Positions 7,220 to 15,768 are shown, counted from the first letter of the stretch. The stretch: 32,559 nucleotides of DNA from Actinomadura formosensis NBRC 14204 (GCF_001552155.1 NZ_BCQQ01000083.1:1-32559), one strand, 5' to 3'. Notes: generated by a model from the letters alone, not told the origin. Translations and numbers: made by a program.

Positions 7220-7978
7220 TCAGGAGTGGAGGGTCAGCGTGCGCTGGATCCGCTCGGCGGTCGCGCGCATCTGGGACGCCGCCCGCTCGATCTTGGGCAG
7301 CTTGCCCGGACGGCAGGAGACGGCGAGCGCGCCGCGGACCGAACCCGTCGCGTCCGTCACCGGGACGGCCGCGCACCCCGTGCCCAGCGCGTACTCCTCG
7401 CGGTCCAGCAGCAGCCCGGTGGACGAGCTGAGCGAGCGCATCAGCCGTCCGGGCTCGGTGATGGTGTGCGGGGTCAGGTCGACGAGCGGATGCCGGGACA
7501 GGTAGTCGCGGCGCCGCTCGTCGTCGAACTGGCTCAGCACGCACTTGCCCATCGCGGTGGCGTGCGCGGCGTCCTCGAAACCGACCCACAGGTCGACGCG
7601 CGGGGCGCGCGGGCCGTCGGCGATGTCGATGAGGCGGATCTCGTCATCCACATGCATCCCGAAATAGGCGGCGGCGCCCAGTTCGTCCCGCAGGGCGACC
7701 AGGGCGGGCCGGAGCCGGGCGAGCAACTGCTGCGTGCGGCTCCGCCCGTGCAGGGATTCGACCCGCTCGCCGAGCACCCAGAACCCGTCCGGCAGTCGGG
7801 TCGCGTAGCCCTCGTGGGCGAGGGTGCGCAGCAGGTGGTACGTGGTGGCGAGCGGCAGCCGCGCCTCGCGGGCGAGCTGCTTGGCCGGCGCCCCGCTCGA
7901 ATGCGACGCCACCGCCTCCATCAGACGCAGAGCACGCTGCACCGAGGCGATGAGAGTGGGTTTTCGTGTCTCACCCAT
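7220..7978 (-). CDS. IclR-family transcriptional regulator
   Basis: The 252-residue protein has an N-terminal winged HTH (SVQRALRLMEAVASH, PAKQLAREARLPLATTYHLL, GYATRLPDGFWVLG) and an IclR effector domain (residues about 80-250) with DDEIRLIDIADG, HATAMGKCVLSQ, EYALGTGCAAVPV and GALAVSC. IclR proteins sense small acids or acyl compounds and often control adjacent catabolic genes. This one is divergent from a long-chain acyl-CoA dehydrogenase, so control of that gene is a reasonable inference. I chose ATG 7978 because the family alignment begins there. Another ATG at 8038 would add 20 low-complexity residues. A Shine-Dalgarno is not evident. Confidence 0.88.
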   Translation of the reverse strand: MGETRKPTLIASVQRALRLMEAVASHSSGAPAKQLAREARLPLATTYHLLRTLAHEGYATRLPDGFWVLGERVESLHGRSRTQQLLARLRPALVALRDELGAAAYFGMHVDDEIRLIDIADGPRAPRVDLWVGFEDAAHATAMGKCVLSQFDDERRRDYLSRHPLVDLTPHTITEPGRLMRSLSSSTGLLLDREEYALGTGCAAVPVTDATGSVRGALAVSCRPGKLPKIERAASQMRATAERIQRTLTLHS

Positions 7979-7998
7979 GACGGACGGTGAACCCCTCT

Positions 7999-8017
7999 GG
8001 CCTGATCCGGTCAGGCC
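7999..8017. promoter_or_regulatory. Perfect 7-bp palindrome in the IclR/FadE intergenic region, candidate operator
   Basis: GGCCTGA (7999-8005) and TCAGGCC (8011-8017) form a perfect inverted repeat with a 5-base spacer. It lies 21-39 bases upstream of the IclR start and about 86 bases upstream of the acyl-CoA dehydrogenase start. IclR regulators bind short palindromes in exactly this sort of divergent spacer, so it is the best candidate operator. Confidence 0.5.
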
Positions 8018-8102
8018 GTCGGTGACGGTCCCGCCCATTGGAACATCTTCGCAGTCCGGACGTGCGGGGTTTCCCGATCCAGCCATGGGAAATGCGATCG
8101 GC

Positions 8103-10043
8103 ATGAGCCAGCGAACCCAAGCCCACGTCGACGAGCGGACGGCCAGAAAGGTCGCCGAAGAGGCACGCGAGACCGAATGGCGGCTGCCGAGCTTCGGTAA
8201 ACAACTTTTCCTCGGCGACTTCCGCCTCGATCTCATCCATCCGCATCCGCGCCCGGCCGGGGAGCAGCGGCGCAAGGGCGAGGAGTTCCTCGCCCGGCTG
8301 ACCGAGTTCTGCGCCACCCGGATCGACGCGGCGCTCATCGAGCGGGAGTCGCGCATCCCGGACGACGTCGTCACGGGCCTGCGGGACCTCGGCGCGCTCG
8401 GCATGAAGATCCCGGAGAAGTACGGCGGGCTCGGGCTCAGCCAGCTCTACTACGGCCGGGCGCTGATGGTCGTCGGATCGGTCAGCCCGGCGCTCGGCGC
8501 GCTGCTGTCGGCGCACCAGTCCATCGGCGTCCCGCAGCCGATCAAGCTGTTCGGCACGCGGGAGCAGCAGGACGAGTGGCTGCCGCGCTGCGCCAGGCAG
8601 ATCAGCGCGTTCCTGCTCACCGAGCCCGACGTCGGCTCCGACCCGGCCCGGCTGCGCGCCACCGCCGCCCCGGACGGCGACGACTACGTCCTCAACGGCG
8701 TCAAGCTGTGGACGACGAACGGCGTCATCGCCGATCTCGTCGTCGTGATGGCGCGCGTCCCGAAGTCCGACGGGCACCGCGGCGGCATCTCCGCGTTCGT
8801 CGTGGACATGAACACGCCGGGCATCACGGTCGAGAACCGCAACGCGTTCATGGGGCTGCGCGGCATCGAGAACGGCGTGACCCGGTTCCACGATGTCCGC
8901 GTCCCGAAGGCCAACCTGATCGGTAAGGAGGGCGCGGGCCTGAAGATCGCGCTCACCACGCTGAACACCGGGCGGCTGTCGCTGCCCGCGATGTGCGCGG
9001 CGAGCGGCAAGTGGGCCACCAGGATCGCGCGGGAGTGGTCGAAGGAGCGGGTGCAGTGGGGGCGGCCGGTCGGCGAGCACGAGGCCGTGTCCCGCAAGAT
9101 CGCGTTCATCGCGGCGACGGCGTACGCGATGGAGGCGATGCTCGACCTGTCGGGCCAGCTCGCGGACGACGAACGGGGCGACATCCGGATCGAGGCGGCG
9201 CTCGCGAAGCTGTGGTCGTCGGAGATGGCCTACCGGGCCGCGGACGAGCTGGTCCAGCTGCGCGGCGGACGCGGCTACGAGACCGCCGAGTCCCTCGCGG
9301 CGCGCGGCGAGCGGGGCGTGCCCGCCGAGCAGTTGCTCCGCGACCTGCGCATCAACCGGATCTTCGAGGGCTCCACCGAGATCATGCATCTGCTGATCGC
9401 CCGCGAGGCGGTGGACGCGCACCTGTCGGTGGCCGGTGACATCATCGACCCGGACGCCTCCACCGGGCAGAAGGCGCGAGCGGCGGCGAAGGCGGGCGGG
9501 TTCTACGCGCGCTGGCTGCCGACGCTGGTCACCGGCGCCGGGCAGCGCCCGAACTCCTACGCCGAGTTCGGGCCGCTCGCCCACCATCTGCGGTATGTCG
9601 AGCGGGCGTCCCGCAAGCTGGCCCGGTCGATCTTCTACGCGGCGGGACGCTGGCAGGGCGGTCTTGAGCACCGGCAGGGGTTCCTCGGCCGGATGGTCGA
9701 CATCGGCGCCGAACTGTTCGCGATGAGCGCGGTGTGCGTCCGCGCCCACGCCGACTCCTCGGCGCAGGGCGCGCTGTCGGGCACCGCAGGGACGCCCGGC
9801 AGGTCGGCCCTGCGGCTCGCCGACGCGTTCTGCCGGCAGGCGCGCGTCCGCGTCGAGGAACTGTTCGACGGGCTGTGGCGCAACACCGACACGATGGACG
9901 TGAAGCTCGCGCGGGCCGTCCTCGCCGGTGACTTCGCGTGGGTGGAGGAGGGCGTCCTCGACCCGTCCATCCCCGGGCCGTGGATCGCGCCGTCCGAGCC
10001 GGGACCGAGCGAAAAGGAGTCCGTGCACCGCACCATCGACTGA
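8103..10043 (+). CDS. Long (VLCAD-type) acyl-CoA dehydrogenase
   Basis: This 646-residue flavoenzyme catalyses alpha,beta-dehydrogenation of acyl-CoA in beta-oxidation. Visible are the N-terminal helical domain (GLRDLGALGMKIPEKYGGLG), the middle beta domain (LLTEPDVGSDPA, VKLWTTNG, GLRGIENG) and the C-terminal helical domain with RVQWGRPVGEHEAV and LRINRIFEGSTEIMHLL. Glu422 in the FEGS motif corresponds to the catalytic base position of VLCAD-type enzymes. About 200 further residues follow, as in very-long-chain enzymes, against about 380 in short forms. I chose ATG 8103; an in-frame ATG at 8085 would add six residues. Divergent from the IclR gene and probably controlled by it. Substrate chain length is inferred only from size. 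Confidence 0.92.
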   Translation: MSQRTQAHVDERTARKVAEEARETEWRLPSFGKQLFLGDFRLDLIHPHPRPAGEQRRKGEEFLARLTEFCATRIDAALIERESRIPDDVVTGLRDLGALGMKIPEKYGGLGLSQLYYGRALMVVGSVSPALGALLSAHQSIGVPQPIKLFGTREQQDEWLPRCARQISAFLLTEPDVGSDPARLRATAAPDGDDYVLNGVKLWTTNGVIADLVVVMARVPKSDGHRGGISAFVVDMNTPGITVENRNAFMGLRGIENGVTRFHDVRVPKANLIGKEGAGLKIALTTLNTGRLSLPAMCAASGKWATRIAREWSKERVQWGRPVGEHEAVSRKIAFIAATAYAMEAMLDLSGQLADDERGDIRIEAALAKLWSSEMAYRAADELVQLRGGRGYETAESLAARGERGVPAEQLLRDLRINRIFEGSTEIMHLLIAREAVDAHLSVAGDIIDPDASTGQKARAAAKAGGFYARWLPTLVTGAGQRPNSYAEFGPLAHHLRYVERASRKLARSIFYAAGRWQGGLEHRQGFLGRMVDIGAELFAMSAVCVRAHADSSAQGALSGTAGTPGRSALRLADAFCRQARVRVEELFDGLWRNTDTMDVKLARAVLAGDFAWVEEGVLDPSIPGPWIAPSEPGPSEKESVHRTID

Positions 10044-10126
10044 CCCCGCCACCCGCCGACCAGGCGACACGCCCGGCGGACGCCCGCCAATCGGTCACCG
10101 CGGGACGTCCGGCGTTCACGCATGGG

Positions 10127-10132
10127 TAGACT
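10127..10132 (+). promoter_or_regulatory. Possible -10 element upstream of the methyltransferase
   Basis: TAGACT fits the actinobacterial TANNNT -10 pattern and lies in the 193-base spacer before the methyltransferase, about 105 bases from its ATG. The matching -35 is poor, so this is tentative. Nothing else is recognisable in 10044-10236. Confidence 0.3.
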
Positions 10133-10236
10133 GTCCCGGCCTACGCGCCAGAGATCAGCCCCGTCCCCGAGCGGGCCAGGCCTTCGATCCGGCGAACGTG
10201 AAGCCGAACGCCAACGCACCCCAGCGAGCGGGAAGT

Positions 10237-11049
10237 ATGCAGTCACCTGGTCAGAAGAAGTCCATCGCAGGCACCCTCCTCAACCTCCTCGGCAGCGGCC
10301 CGAAGAAGGCCGCTCCGGCGACACCCGGCGAAGACGTCGTCCAGCCCGCCGCGGGGGAGGGCGCGCTGGAGAACCACCTAGGCGGGGATGAGGCCCGCAA
10401 CTACCGCAAGTACGAGTACGAGACCGTCGCGCCGTACGTCGGCCGGTCGATGCTGGAGGTCGGCTCCGGCCTCGGGCACTTCTCCGAGCAGTTCGCCGGA
10501 CGTCTCGACTACCTCGTCGTCAGCGACAACGACCCGTACTGCGTCGGCGAGCTGCGCAAGCGCCACGCCGGCAACGACGACGTCGAGGTCATCGACCTGG
10601 CCCTGCCGGCCGACATCGAGATCCGGCAGAAGGTCGACACCGTCGTGATGATGAACGTCCTGGAGCACATCAAGGACGACGTGCAGGCGCTGCGCGACCT
10701 CGCCTCCGTCACCGACAACGGCGGCCGCATCGTGATCTGGGTGCCCGGCTACATGCAGCTGTACGGCGACTTCGACCGCAAGGTCGGGCATGTCACCCGG
10801 TACACCCCGGCGACGCTGGAGAAGACGGTGCGCGAGGCCGGGCTCGTCCCCGAGGTGCTCAAGCCGATCAACTTCCTCGGCGGCATCGCCTGGTGGTTCG
10901 CGGTCCGCCGCGGCGGCGCCGGGTATCCCGACCCGCGGCTCGTCAAGATCTACGACCGGACGGTCGTGCCGCTGACCCGCGGCATCGAGCGCCTCATCAG
11001 GCCGCCGTTCGGGCAGACGGTCTTCTGCGTCGCCCGCGTCCGGCGTTGA
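10237..11049 (+). CDS. Class I SAM-dependent methyltransferase
   Basis: The 270-residue protein has a low-complexity N-terminus (residues 1-55) and a standard class I methyltransferase core: motif I MLEVGSGLGHF (72-82), acidic residue in VVSDNDP after strand 2, VVMMNVLEHIKDD as motif post-II, and a strand in GGRIVIWVPGY. Downstream segments GHVTRYTPATLEKTVREAGL and FLGGIAWWFAVRR resemble those of methyltransferases encoded in polysaccharide or lipid loci. The substrate cannot be told from sequence. ATG 10237 follows GCGGGAAG; an in-frame GTG at 10198 is a weaker alternative. It converges on the LuxR gene, separated by a strong hairpin. Confidence 0.85.
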   Translation: MQSPGQKKSIAGTLLNLLGSGPKKAAPATPGEDVVQPAAGEGALENHLGGDEARNYRKYEYETVAPYVGRSMLEVGSGLGHFSEQFAGRLDYLVVSDNDPYCVGELRKRHAGNDDVEVIDLALPADIEIRQKVDTVVMMNVLEHIKDDVQALRDLASVTDNGGRIVIWVPGYMQLYGDFDRKVGHVTRYTPATLEKTVREAGLVPEVLKPINFLGGIAWWFAVRRGGAGYPDPRLVKIYDRTVVPLTRGIERLIRPPFGQTVFCVARVRR

Positions 11050-11069
11050 CCGGACACGGGCAGCGCTCC

Positions 11070-11108
11070 CGGCGGTGACGGGTCACCGAGTCCGGCCCGT
11101 CACCGCCG
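11070..11108. terminator. Bidirectional hairpin terminator between methyltransferase and LuxR genes
   Basis: A perfect 13-bp inverted repeat, CGGCGGTGACGGG (11070-11082) and its complement (11096-11108), encloses a 13-base loop. It begins 20 bases after the methyltransferase stop, and its right arm covers the stop codon of the convergent LuxR gene. There is no T-run, as is common for high-GC actinomycete terminators. Confidence 0.65.
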
Positions 11109-13970
11109 CTTCGCGGACGCGAACAGCGCCAGCCGGTGCGCGGTCGCGGCGGCCTCGCCGCGGCTCGTCACGTCCAGCTTGCCGAGGATGTTCGACACGT
11201 GGACGCTGGCCGTCTTCACCGAGATGAACAGCGCCTCGGCGATGTCGCGGTTGCTGCGTCCCTCGGCGACCAGGCGGAGCACCTCGAACTCACGCGGGGT
11301 CAGGCCGAGCGGCGCGGAGGCGTCGCCGCGGCGCGGCGCGCGGGTGCGGCGCAGCAGGTCGGCGGCGTGTTCGGCGAGCGGCACGGCACCGAGCGCGTCC
11401 GCGGTGCCGGCGACGACGCGCAGATGCGCCGCCGCGCGCTCGTGGTCACCGCCGGTCAGCGCCGCCTCCGCGGCGCGGATCAGCGCCCGCGCCCGGTAGT
11501 AGGGGTTGCCGAGTTCGGTCCACGCGGCGGCGGCCTTCTCCCAGGCGTCGGGGTCGGGGGCGCCGTACACGCCGGTCAGCTTGGCCTCGTACGTCAGCCG
11601 GCACGCCCGCTGGAGGCGTCCGGAACTGCGCAGGGCGGCCACGCGCTCCTCGATCCGCCGCAGGTCGCCGGCGGCGGCCTCGCCCACCTCCGTGCAGGCC
11701 GTCACGGCGGTCATGAGCGCGGGCCACGCGTAGCGGGCATCGTCCGGCAGGCCGGCATGTTCCAGGACGGGCTGTAGCGCGTCCAGGGCGGCGTCGGGAC
11801 GTCCCTCCTCCAGCGCGATGCTCATGTCCAGCCACAGCATGCTGAAGTAGTCCTGGGCCTTCAGCCACCGCATCTTGAGGTTCAGGATCTCCTGGGACGC
11901 GACGAGCCGCTCCCGCGCGGTCGCGAGGTCGCCGCGCGCCAGCGCGATCCAGCCGGACAGGACGAGCAGCGAGGTCCGGGTGGTGATCGCCGGGTCCTGC
12001 TCCATCGCGTGGTTCATCACGGCGAGGGCCTCGTCCCAGCGGCCGAGCGAGACCAGCGGTTCGGCCTGGTTGATGCTGAGGAACGTGCCCTGGGTGCGGG
12101 CGACCCCGTATTCGCGGGCCATCTCCTTGCCGCGTGCGGCGACGGCGGCGGCCTCCTCGTGCCGTCCGGCGCCCTCCAGGAAATGCGACTTGATCACGTG
12201 GTAGCGGAGCAGCACCCGGTGGCTGCCGGTGCGGTCGGCGGTCGCCTCGGCCTCGGCGAGGGCGTCGTCGTCCTCGTAGTCGATGTCGGTGCAGAACATC
12301 GTGATGAGCGCCTCGGCCTCGGCGACGTCGTCCCCGAGCTTGCGCGCGATGGCCAGGGATTCCGCCGCCGCCCTGCGGGCCCCGTCGATGTCGGTGGTGA
12401 TGCGCACATAGCTGGCCAGCGCCGACAGCGCCCGCGCGCGCAGCACGGTCGGCGGCTCGACGGGCAGGGCCCGCACCGCGGCGCGCAGATCCTCGACGAA
12501 GCCGGGCCGCGCCATCCGGTACCGCATCCGGCCGCGCAGTTCCAGCAGTCTCGCCCAGCGTTCGGTGTCGCGCTCGCCGTCCGCAGCCTCGACCTCCTTG
12601 AGCGCGGCGGTGACGAGCTTGATGCCGCGGTCGAACTCGCCGGCCAGATCGGCGGCGTTCGCCGCGTCCTCGAGCACCTTGACGTAGTCGGCGCCGATGC
12701 GCTCGACCGCGTCCGGGACCCGGTCCCACAGTTGCAGGACGCGTTCGAGCATCGCCAGGCATTCGGCATAGGCGAGCGCCTTGCGGGCCTCACCGGCGGC
12801 ACGCCAGGACGAGACCAGGGCCCACGTGCTGTTGTGGGCCTGCTTCCAGTGGTAGCTCAGCTCCACCCACAGCCGCCCGGCGGGAACGAGCGAAGGGTCC
12901 TTCTCCAGGGTTTCGGCATAGCGCGTGTGGAGCCGCGTGTGCTCGCCCGGCAGCAGGTCGTCGTGGACGGCCTCGCGGATCAGCGCGTGCCGGAACGCGT
13001 ACCCGTCGCCGTCCACGACCAGGACGTTCGCGGCGACGGCGGGCCGCAGGACGCGGGTCAGCGCGGCGTCGTCCAGCCCGGACACGGCGGCGAGCAGCAC
13101 GTGCTCGATCCGGGTACTGCCGCCGCTGGCGTCCCGCAGGACGTCCTGCGTCTCCTCGGGCAACCGCTGGACACCGACGAGCAGCAGGTCGCGCAGCGAC
13201 TCGGGCAGCTCGCACGCCAGCCCGCCGTCTTCGTCGAGCAGCGCCTCGATGAACAGCGGGTTGCCCTCGCTGCGCGCCTCGACCCGCTCCACCAGGCCGG
13301 GCGGCGGGGTGTGCCCGAGCAGTTGGGTGACCAGCGCGGACACACCGGCGCGGGTCAGCTTGCCGAGCTCCAGCCGGCGGACGCGGTCGAGCCGGTCCAG
13401 CCCGGTGAGCAGCCGGCGCAGCGGGTGGGCCCGGTGCAGCTCGTCCGTCCGGTACGTCATGGCGATCAGCACGGGGGCGGTGCCGAGGTTGCGGATCAGG
13501 AAGTCGAGCAGGTCGCGGGTGGACCGGTCGGCCCAGTGGGCGTCCTCGATGACCAGCACGACCGGGCCCTGCTCGGCGAGCCGCTCCAGCAGCGTCAGCA
13601 CGACCTCGAACAGCCGGGCGCGCTCCTCCCCGGACGCGGCGTCGGACTCCGGCTCCCCGAACTCGGGCAGCAGCCGGGCGAGGCCGCAGGTGTCGCCGCG
13701 CGGGACGAGCCCGGCGACGCCCTCGATGCCGATCTCGCGGACGAGCTCGCGCAGCACGGTCGTGAACGGCGCGAACGGCAGACCGTCGGAGCCGAGCTCC
13801 AGGCACCCCCCGACGAGGACCCTCGCCTCCACCGTCCCGGCGAACTCGCTCATGAGCCGGGTCTTGCCGACCCCTGCGTCCCCGCCGACGAGCACGGCCC
13901 CGGGTGCGGCGGCAAGGGCGTCCCGCAATTCCCCCAGCTCCGCCACCCTGCCGACCAGAACGGGACTCAT
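11100..13970 (-). CDS. Large ATP-binding LuxR-family (LAL/MalT-like) transcriptional regulator
   Basis: The 956-residue protein has an N-terminal AAA/STAND ATPase with Walker A GGDAGVGKTR (29-38) and Walker B VVLVIEDAHWAD (137-148). A long alpha-helical middle resembles tetratricopeptide repeats (roughly residues 380-870). The C-terminal LuxR helix-turn-helix is LTPREFEVLRLVAEGRSNRD followed by IAEALFISVKTASVHVSNIL. LAL regulators are signal-integrating activators, often pathway specific; no specialised cluster is adjacent, so its targets are unknown. The frame opens further upstream to 14057. I chose ATG 13970 because the family consensus begins at MSPVLVGR; a GTG at 13985 would add five residues. 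No good Shine-Dalgarno is visible for either. Confidence 0.9.
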   Translation of the reverse strand: MSPVLVGRVAELGELRDALAAAPGAVLVGGDAGVGKTRLMSEFAGTVEARVLVGGCLELGSDGLPFAPFTTVLRELVREIGIEGVAGLVPRGDTCGLARLLPEFGEPESDAASGEERARLFEVVLTLLERLAEQGPVVLVIEDAHWADRSTRDLLDFLIRNLGTAPVLIAMTYRTDELHRAHPLRRLLTGLDRLDRVRRLELGKLTRAGVSALVTQLLGHTPPPGLVERVEARSEGNPLFIEALLDEDGGLACELPESLRDLLLVGVQRLPEETQDVLRDASGGSTRIEHVLLAAVSGLDDAALTRVLRPAVAANVLVVDGDGYAFRHALIREAVHDDLLPGEHTRLHTRYAETLEKDPSLVPAGRLWVELSYHWKQAHNSTWALVSSWRAAGEARKALAYAECLAMLERVLQLWDRVPDAVERIGADYVKVLEDAANAADLAGEFDRGIKLVTAALKEVEAADGERDTERWARLLELRGRMRYRMARPGFVEDLRAAVRALPVEPPTVLRARALSALASYVRITTDIDGARRAAAESLAIARKLGDDVAEAEALITMFCTDIDYEDDDALAEAEATADRTGSHRVLLRYHVIKSHFLEGAGRHEEAAAVAARGKEMAREYGVARTQGTFLSINQAEPLVSLGRWDEALAVMNHAMEQDPAITTRTSLLVLSGWIALARGDLATARERLVASQEILNLKMRWLKAQDYFSMLWLDMSIALEEGRPDAALDALQPVLEHAGLPDDARYAWPALMTAVTACTEVGEAAAGDLRRIEERVAALRSSGRLQRACRLTYEAKLTGVYGAPDPDAWEKAAAAWTELGNPYYRARALIRAAEAALTGGDHERAAAHLRVVAGTADALGAVPLAEHAADLLRRTRAPRRGDASAPLGLTPREFEVLRLVAEGRSNRDIAEALFISVKTASVHVSNILGKLDVTSRGEAAATAHRLALFASAKRR

Positions 13971-14131
13971 CACACGCGCATTCACGTCACAAGCATGCCA
14001 AACCCCCCGAACATCCCCCGCAAAATTCCGGTCCGTGAGACACCGGGTGTTCATCACATGGGCCCGCGGGCGGCTCCACCGCCGCCACCTTGAGAGGGCG
14101 GCCGGAGGGCGGTCGCCAGGCCCGCGCCGAG

Positions 14132-14177
14132 CATGACGGTGGCCGTGGTCCCCCGATGTACCACGGCCACCGTCATG
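14132..14177. terminator. Perfect 18-bp inverted repeat, probable terminator of the membrane-protein gene
   Basis: The left arm 14132-14149 (CATGACGGTGGCCGTGGT) and right arm 14160-14177 are exact complements around a 10-base loop. It lies about 50 bases past the stop of the membrane-protein gene (minus strand) and about 160 bases upstream of the LuxR gene start, so it would insulate LuxR from read-through. The 258-base spacer 13971-14228 holds nothing else I recognise. No T-run follows. Confidence 0.6.
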
Positions 14178-14228
14178 TCAGACGTTCAGGCCCCCGCAAG
14201 AGTTCGCGGTTCGCACAGAAACCTCGTC

Positions 14229-14969
14229 CTACGACTTGATGGACGGCCGTCCGGCGATGAGATCGCTCAGCCGGTCCCCGAGCCGCTGCACCGGCCGCCG
14301 GTACCGGCGTTCGCGCACCAGGGCCCGCCGCTCCTTCCGCGAGCCGGGCCGGTAGCGGCGGCGGGCCCAGGGCGAGCCCGGCCGCGCCAGCCGGACGGCG
14401 CCGACCACCGCGACAATCCCGATGAACAGGCCGATGAGCCCCGTCCAGACCTTGCCTTTGAGAAGGGCGACCACGGCCACGCACAGGTCGAGCAGCAGGA
14501 CGAGCACGATCGTCCACAACCCGTCCCCCGCCGCGTCGTCCACGCCCAATGGCCGCAGGCCCAGCAGCATCAGCCCGCACAGCGCGATCATGATGAAGAC
14601 GACCTCGACCGACAACCGGCCCTGATCGCTCCAGTAGACGTCCTGGAGATGCAGCACGAGCGCGAACTCGTCCAGGACCAGGGCCGTCCCGACCCCGAAC
14701 ACGGCAGCGGTGGCGGCGGCCCACCCGGACGAACCGTCCTGCACCGCCAGCCCGCCCACACCGCCCACGCACATGAACACCATGCCGAACACCACGTGGT
14801 GGACGTGCTGCCCGCCGGGCGTGACGTTCCCCGGCCACCACCGCACCTGCCGCCGGATCATCCGCACGCTGAACCGGATGAACAGGAATCCGGCGATGAA
14901 CGCCACGAAGAAACAGAACAGCCGGAGCCGCCCGGCGTCCGCGATCTCCCGCGTGAACCACTCCCCCAC
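14229..14969 (-). CDS. Polytopic membrane protein with intramembrane His/Asp/Glu motifs
   Basis: I do not recognise a characterised family. The 246-residue product has about six hydrophobic segments (roughly 16-33, 57-75, 84-106, 120-138, 152-170, 174-193) and a long Arg-rich cytoplasmic tail (about 192-246). Striking polar residues sit in or at the ends of membrane helices: GGQHVHHVVFGM (His55, 57, 58) at helix 2, and LVLDEFALVLHLQDVYW (Asp100, Glu101, His107, Asp110) in helix 3. These could bind a metal or form a catalytic site; that is inference. The start is GTG 14969 because AAGGGAG sits 6 bases upstream. An in-frame ATG at 15008 would add 13 polar residues and lacks an SD. Transcribed alone, ending at a large hairpin. 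Confidence 0.75.
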   Translation of the reverse strand: MGEWFTREIADAGRLRLFCFFVAFIAGFLFIRFSVRMIRRQVRWWPGNVTPGGQHVHHVVFGMVFMCVGGVGGLAVQDGSSGWAAATAAVFGVGTALVLDEFALVLHLQDVYWSDQGRLSVEVVFIMIALCGLMLLGLRPLGVDDAAGDGLWTIVLVLLLDLCVAVVALLKGKVWTGLIGLFIGIVAVVGAVRLARPGSPWARRRYRPGSRKERRALVRERRYRRPVQRLGDRLSDLIAGRPSIKS

Positions 14970-15099
14970 GGCGGCTCCCTTCCCCCGTCCGGGCAAAGTC
15001 CACCTCATGCCGGCGGGCGGAAGTGCGGCATCGCGGAGGTCGTCCGGCCGGCCTGGACACCGCCGTGAGCGATGCGCCGGCCCCTGTTCTCCAACGGTC

Positions 15100-15768
15100 T
15101 CAGCGGAGCATGGGGAGTTCCAGCCGGGGGCGCCTGCCGCTCACCAGGTAGGCCGAGTGGGCGCCGATCAGGGCCGTGCCGCTCCGGCCATGCCCGATCT
15201 GCTCGGTGGTGGCGCAGATGGCGTCGGGGACCGTCTCGTCCATTCCCGCCTCGACCAGGGACCGGCACAGGCGCGCGATCGCGGGCCCGTTCATCACCGG
15301 CTCGTACACCTCCAGGCGGCGCACCTGCCGGAACGGCTTGCCGGGCACCTGGTAGGGGCCTTCGACGACCGTCCGCACATGCTCGAAGTCGGCCCCGAAG
15401 GTGTCGGGCACCAGGTGCGGCAGCCCCGACTCCACCAGTTCCTCGGCGAGTTCCCGGCGCAGGCACTCGGTGGCGTCCTCCCGGTAGGCGCCGGTGGCGA
15501 ACCACCGCTGGAACCCGGCCAGGGACGGCGCCGGCAGGAATCCCCGCAGATCAGACCGCATGTCGTCGGCGAGCGGGTCGGCGCGGTCGGCGCGGAACCC
15601 GAGCCCCTCCAGGATCCGCGCCGCGGGCGCGAAGCTCTTGTAGACGCCTCCCGGCGGGCTGAAGGACCCGGGACGGCTCGGCGAGTGCAGCAGCACATGG
15701 CGGTCGTCGTCCCTGATCCGTACCAACGCCGCGAACGAAACCCGGACCTCACGCCGACCGACCGCCAT
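15100..15768 (-). CDS. NUDIX-like domain protein, function unknown
   Basis: The 222-residue protein begins with a strand pattern seen in NUDIX hydrolases (VSFAALVRIRDDDRHVLLHS, then GSFSPPGGVYKSF). Further on it has a partial Nudix box, EDATECLRRELAEELVESGL (from about residue 98), with the core REL-A-EE present but the spacing to the leading Gly abnormal and the conserved late Gly displaced. A C-terminal part of about 90 residues (EGPYQVPGKPFRQVRRLEVY, ICATTEQIGHGRSGTAL) has no recognised match. A large insertion separates the Gly-Gly loop from the box. I infer a divergent NUDIX fold, possibly sensing or hydrolysing a nucleotide derivative. ATG 15768 is supported by GGAGGG 7 bases upstream. 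Confidence 0.6.
   Translation of the reverse strand: MAVGRREVRVSFAALVRIRDDDRHVLLHSPSRPGSFSPPGGVYKSFAPAARILEGLGFRADRADPLADDMRSDLRGFLPAPSLAGFQRWFATGAYREDATECLRRELAEELVESGLPHLVPDTFGADFEHVRTVVEGPYQVPGKPFRQVRRLEVYEPVMNGPAIARLCRSLVEAGMDETVPDAICATTEQIGHGRSGTALIGAHSAYLVSGRRPRLELPMLR

Noticed and set aside
10044..10236. A coding extension of the methyltransferase upstream to 9928
   Set aside because: The frame is open but overlaps the acyl-CoA dehydrogenase in another frame and lacks conserved residues; ATG 10237 has an upstream purine-rich site.
15100..15768. A defence-type CD-NTase effector reading of the NUDIX-like protein
   Set aside because: No nucleotidyltransferase, SAVED, SLATT or other partner gene is adjacent, so the idea has no contextual support.
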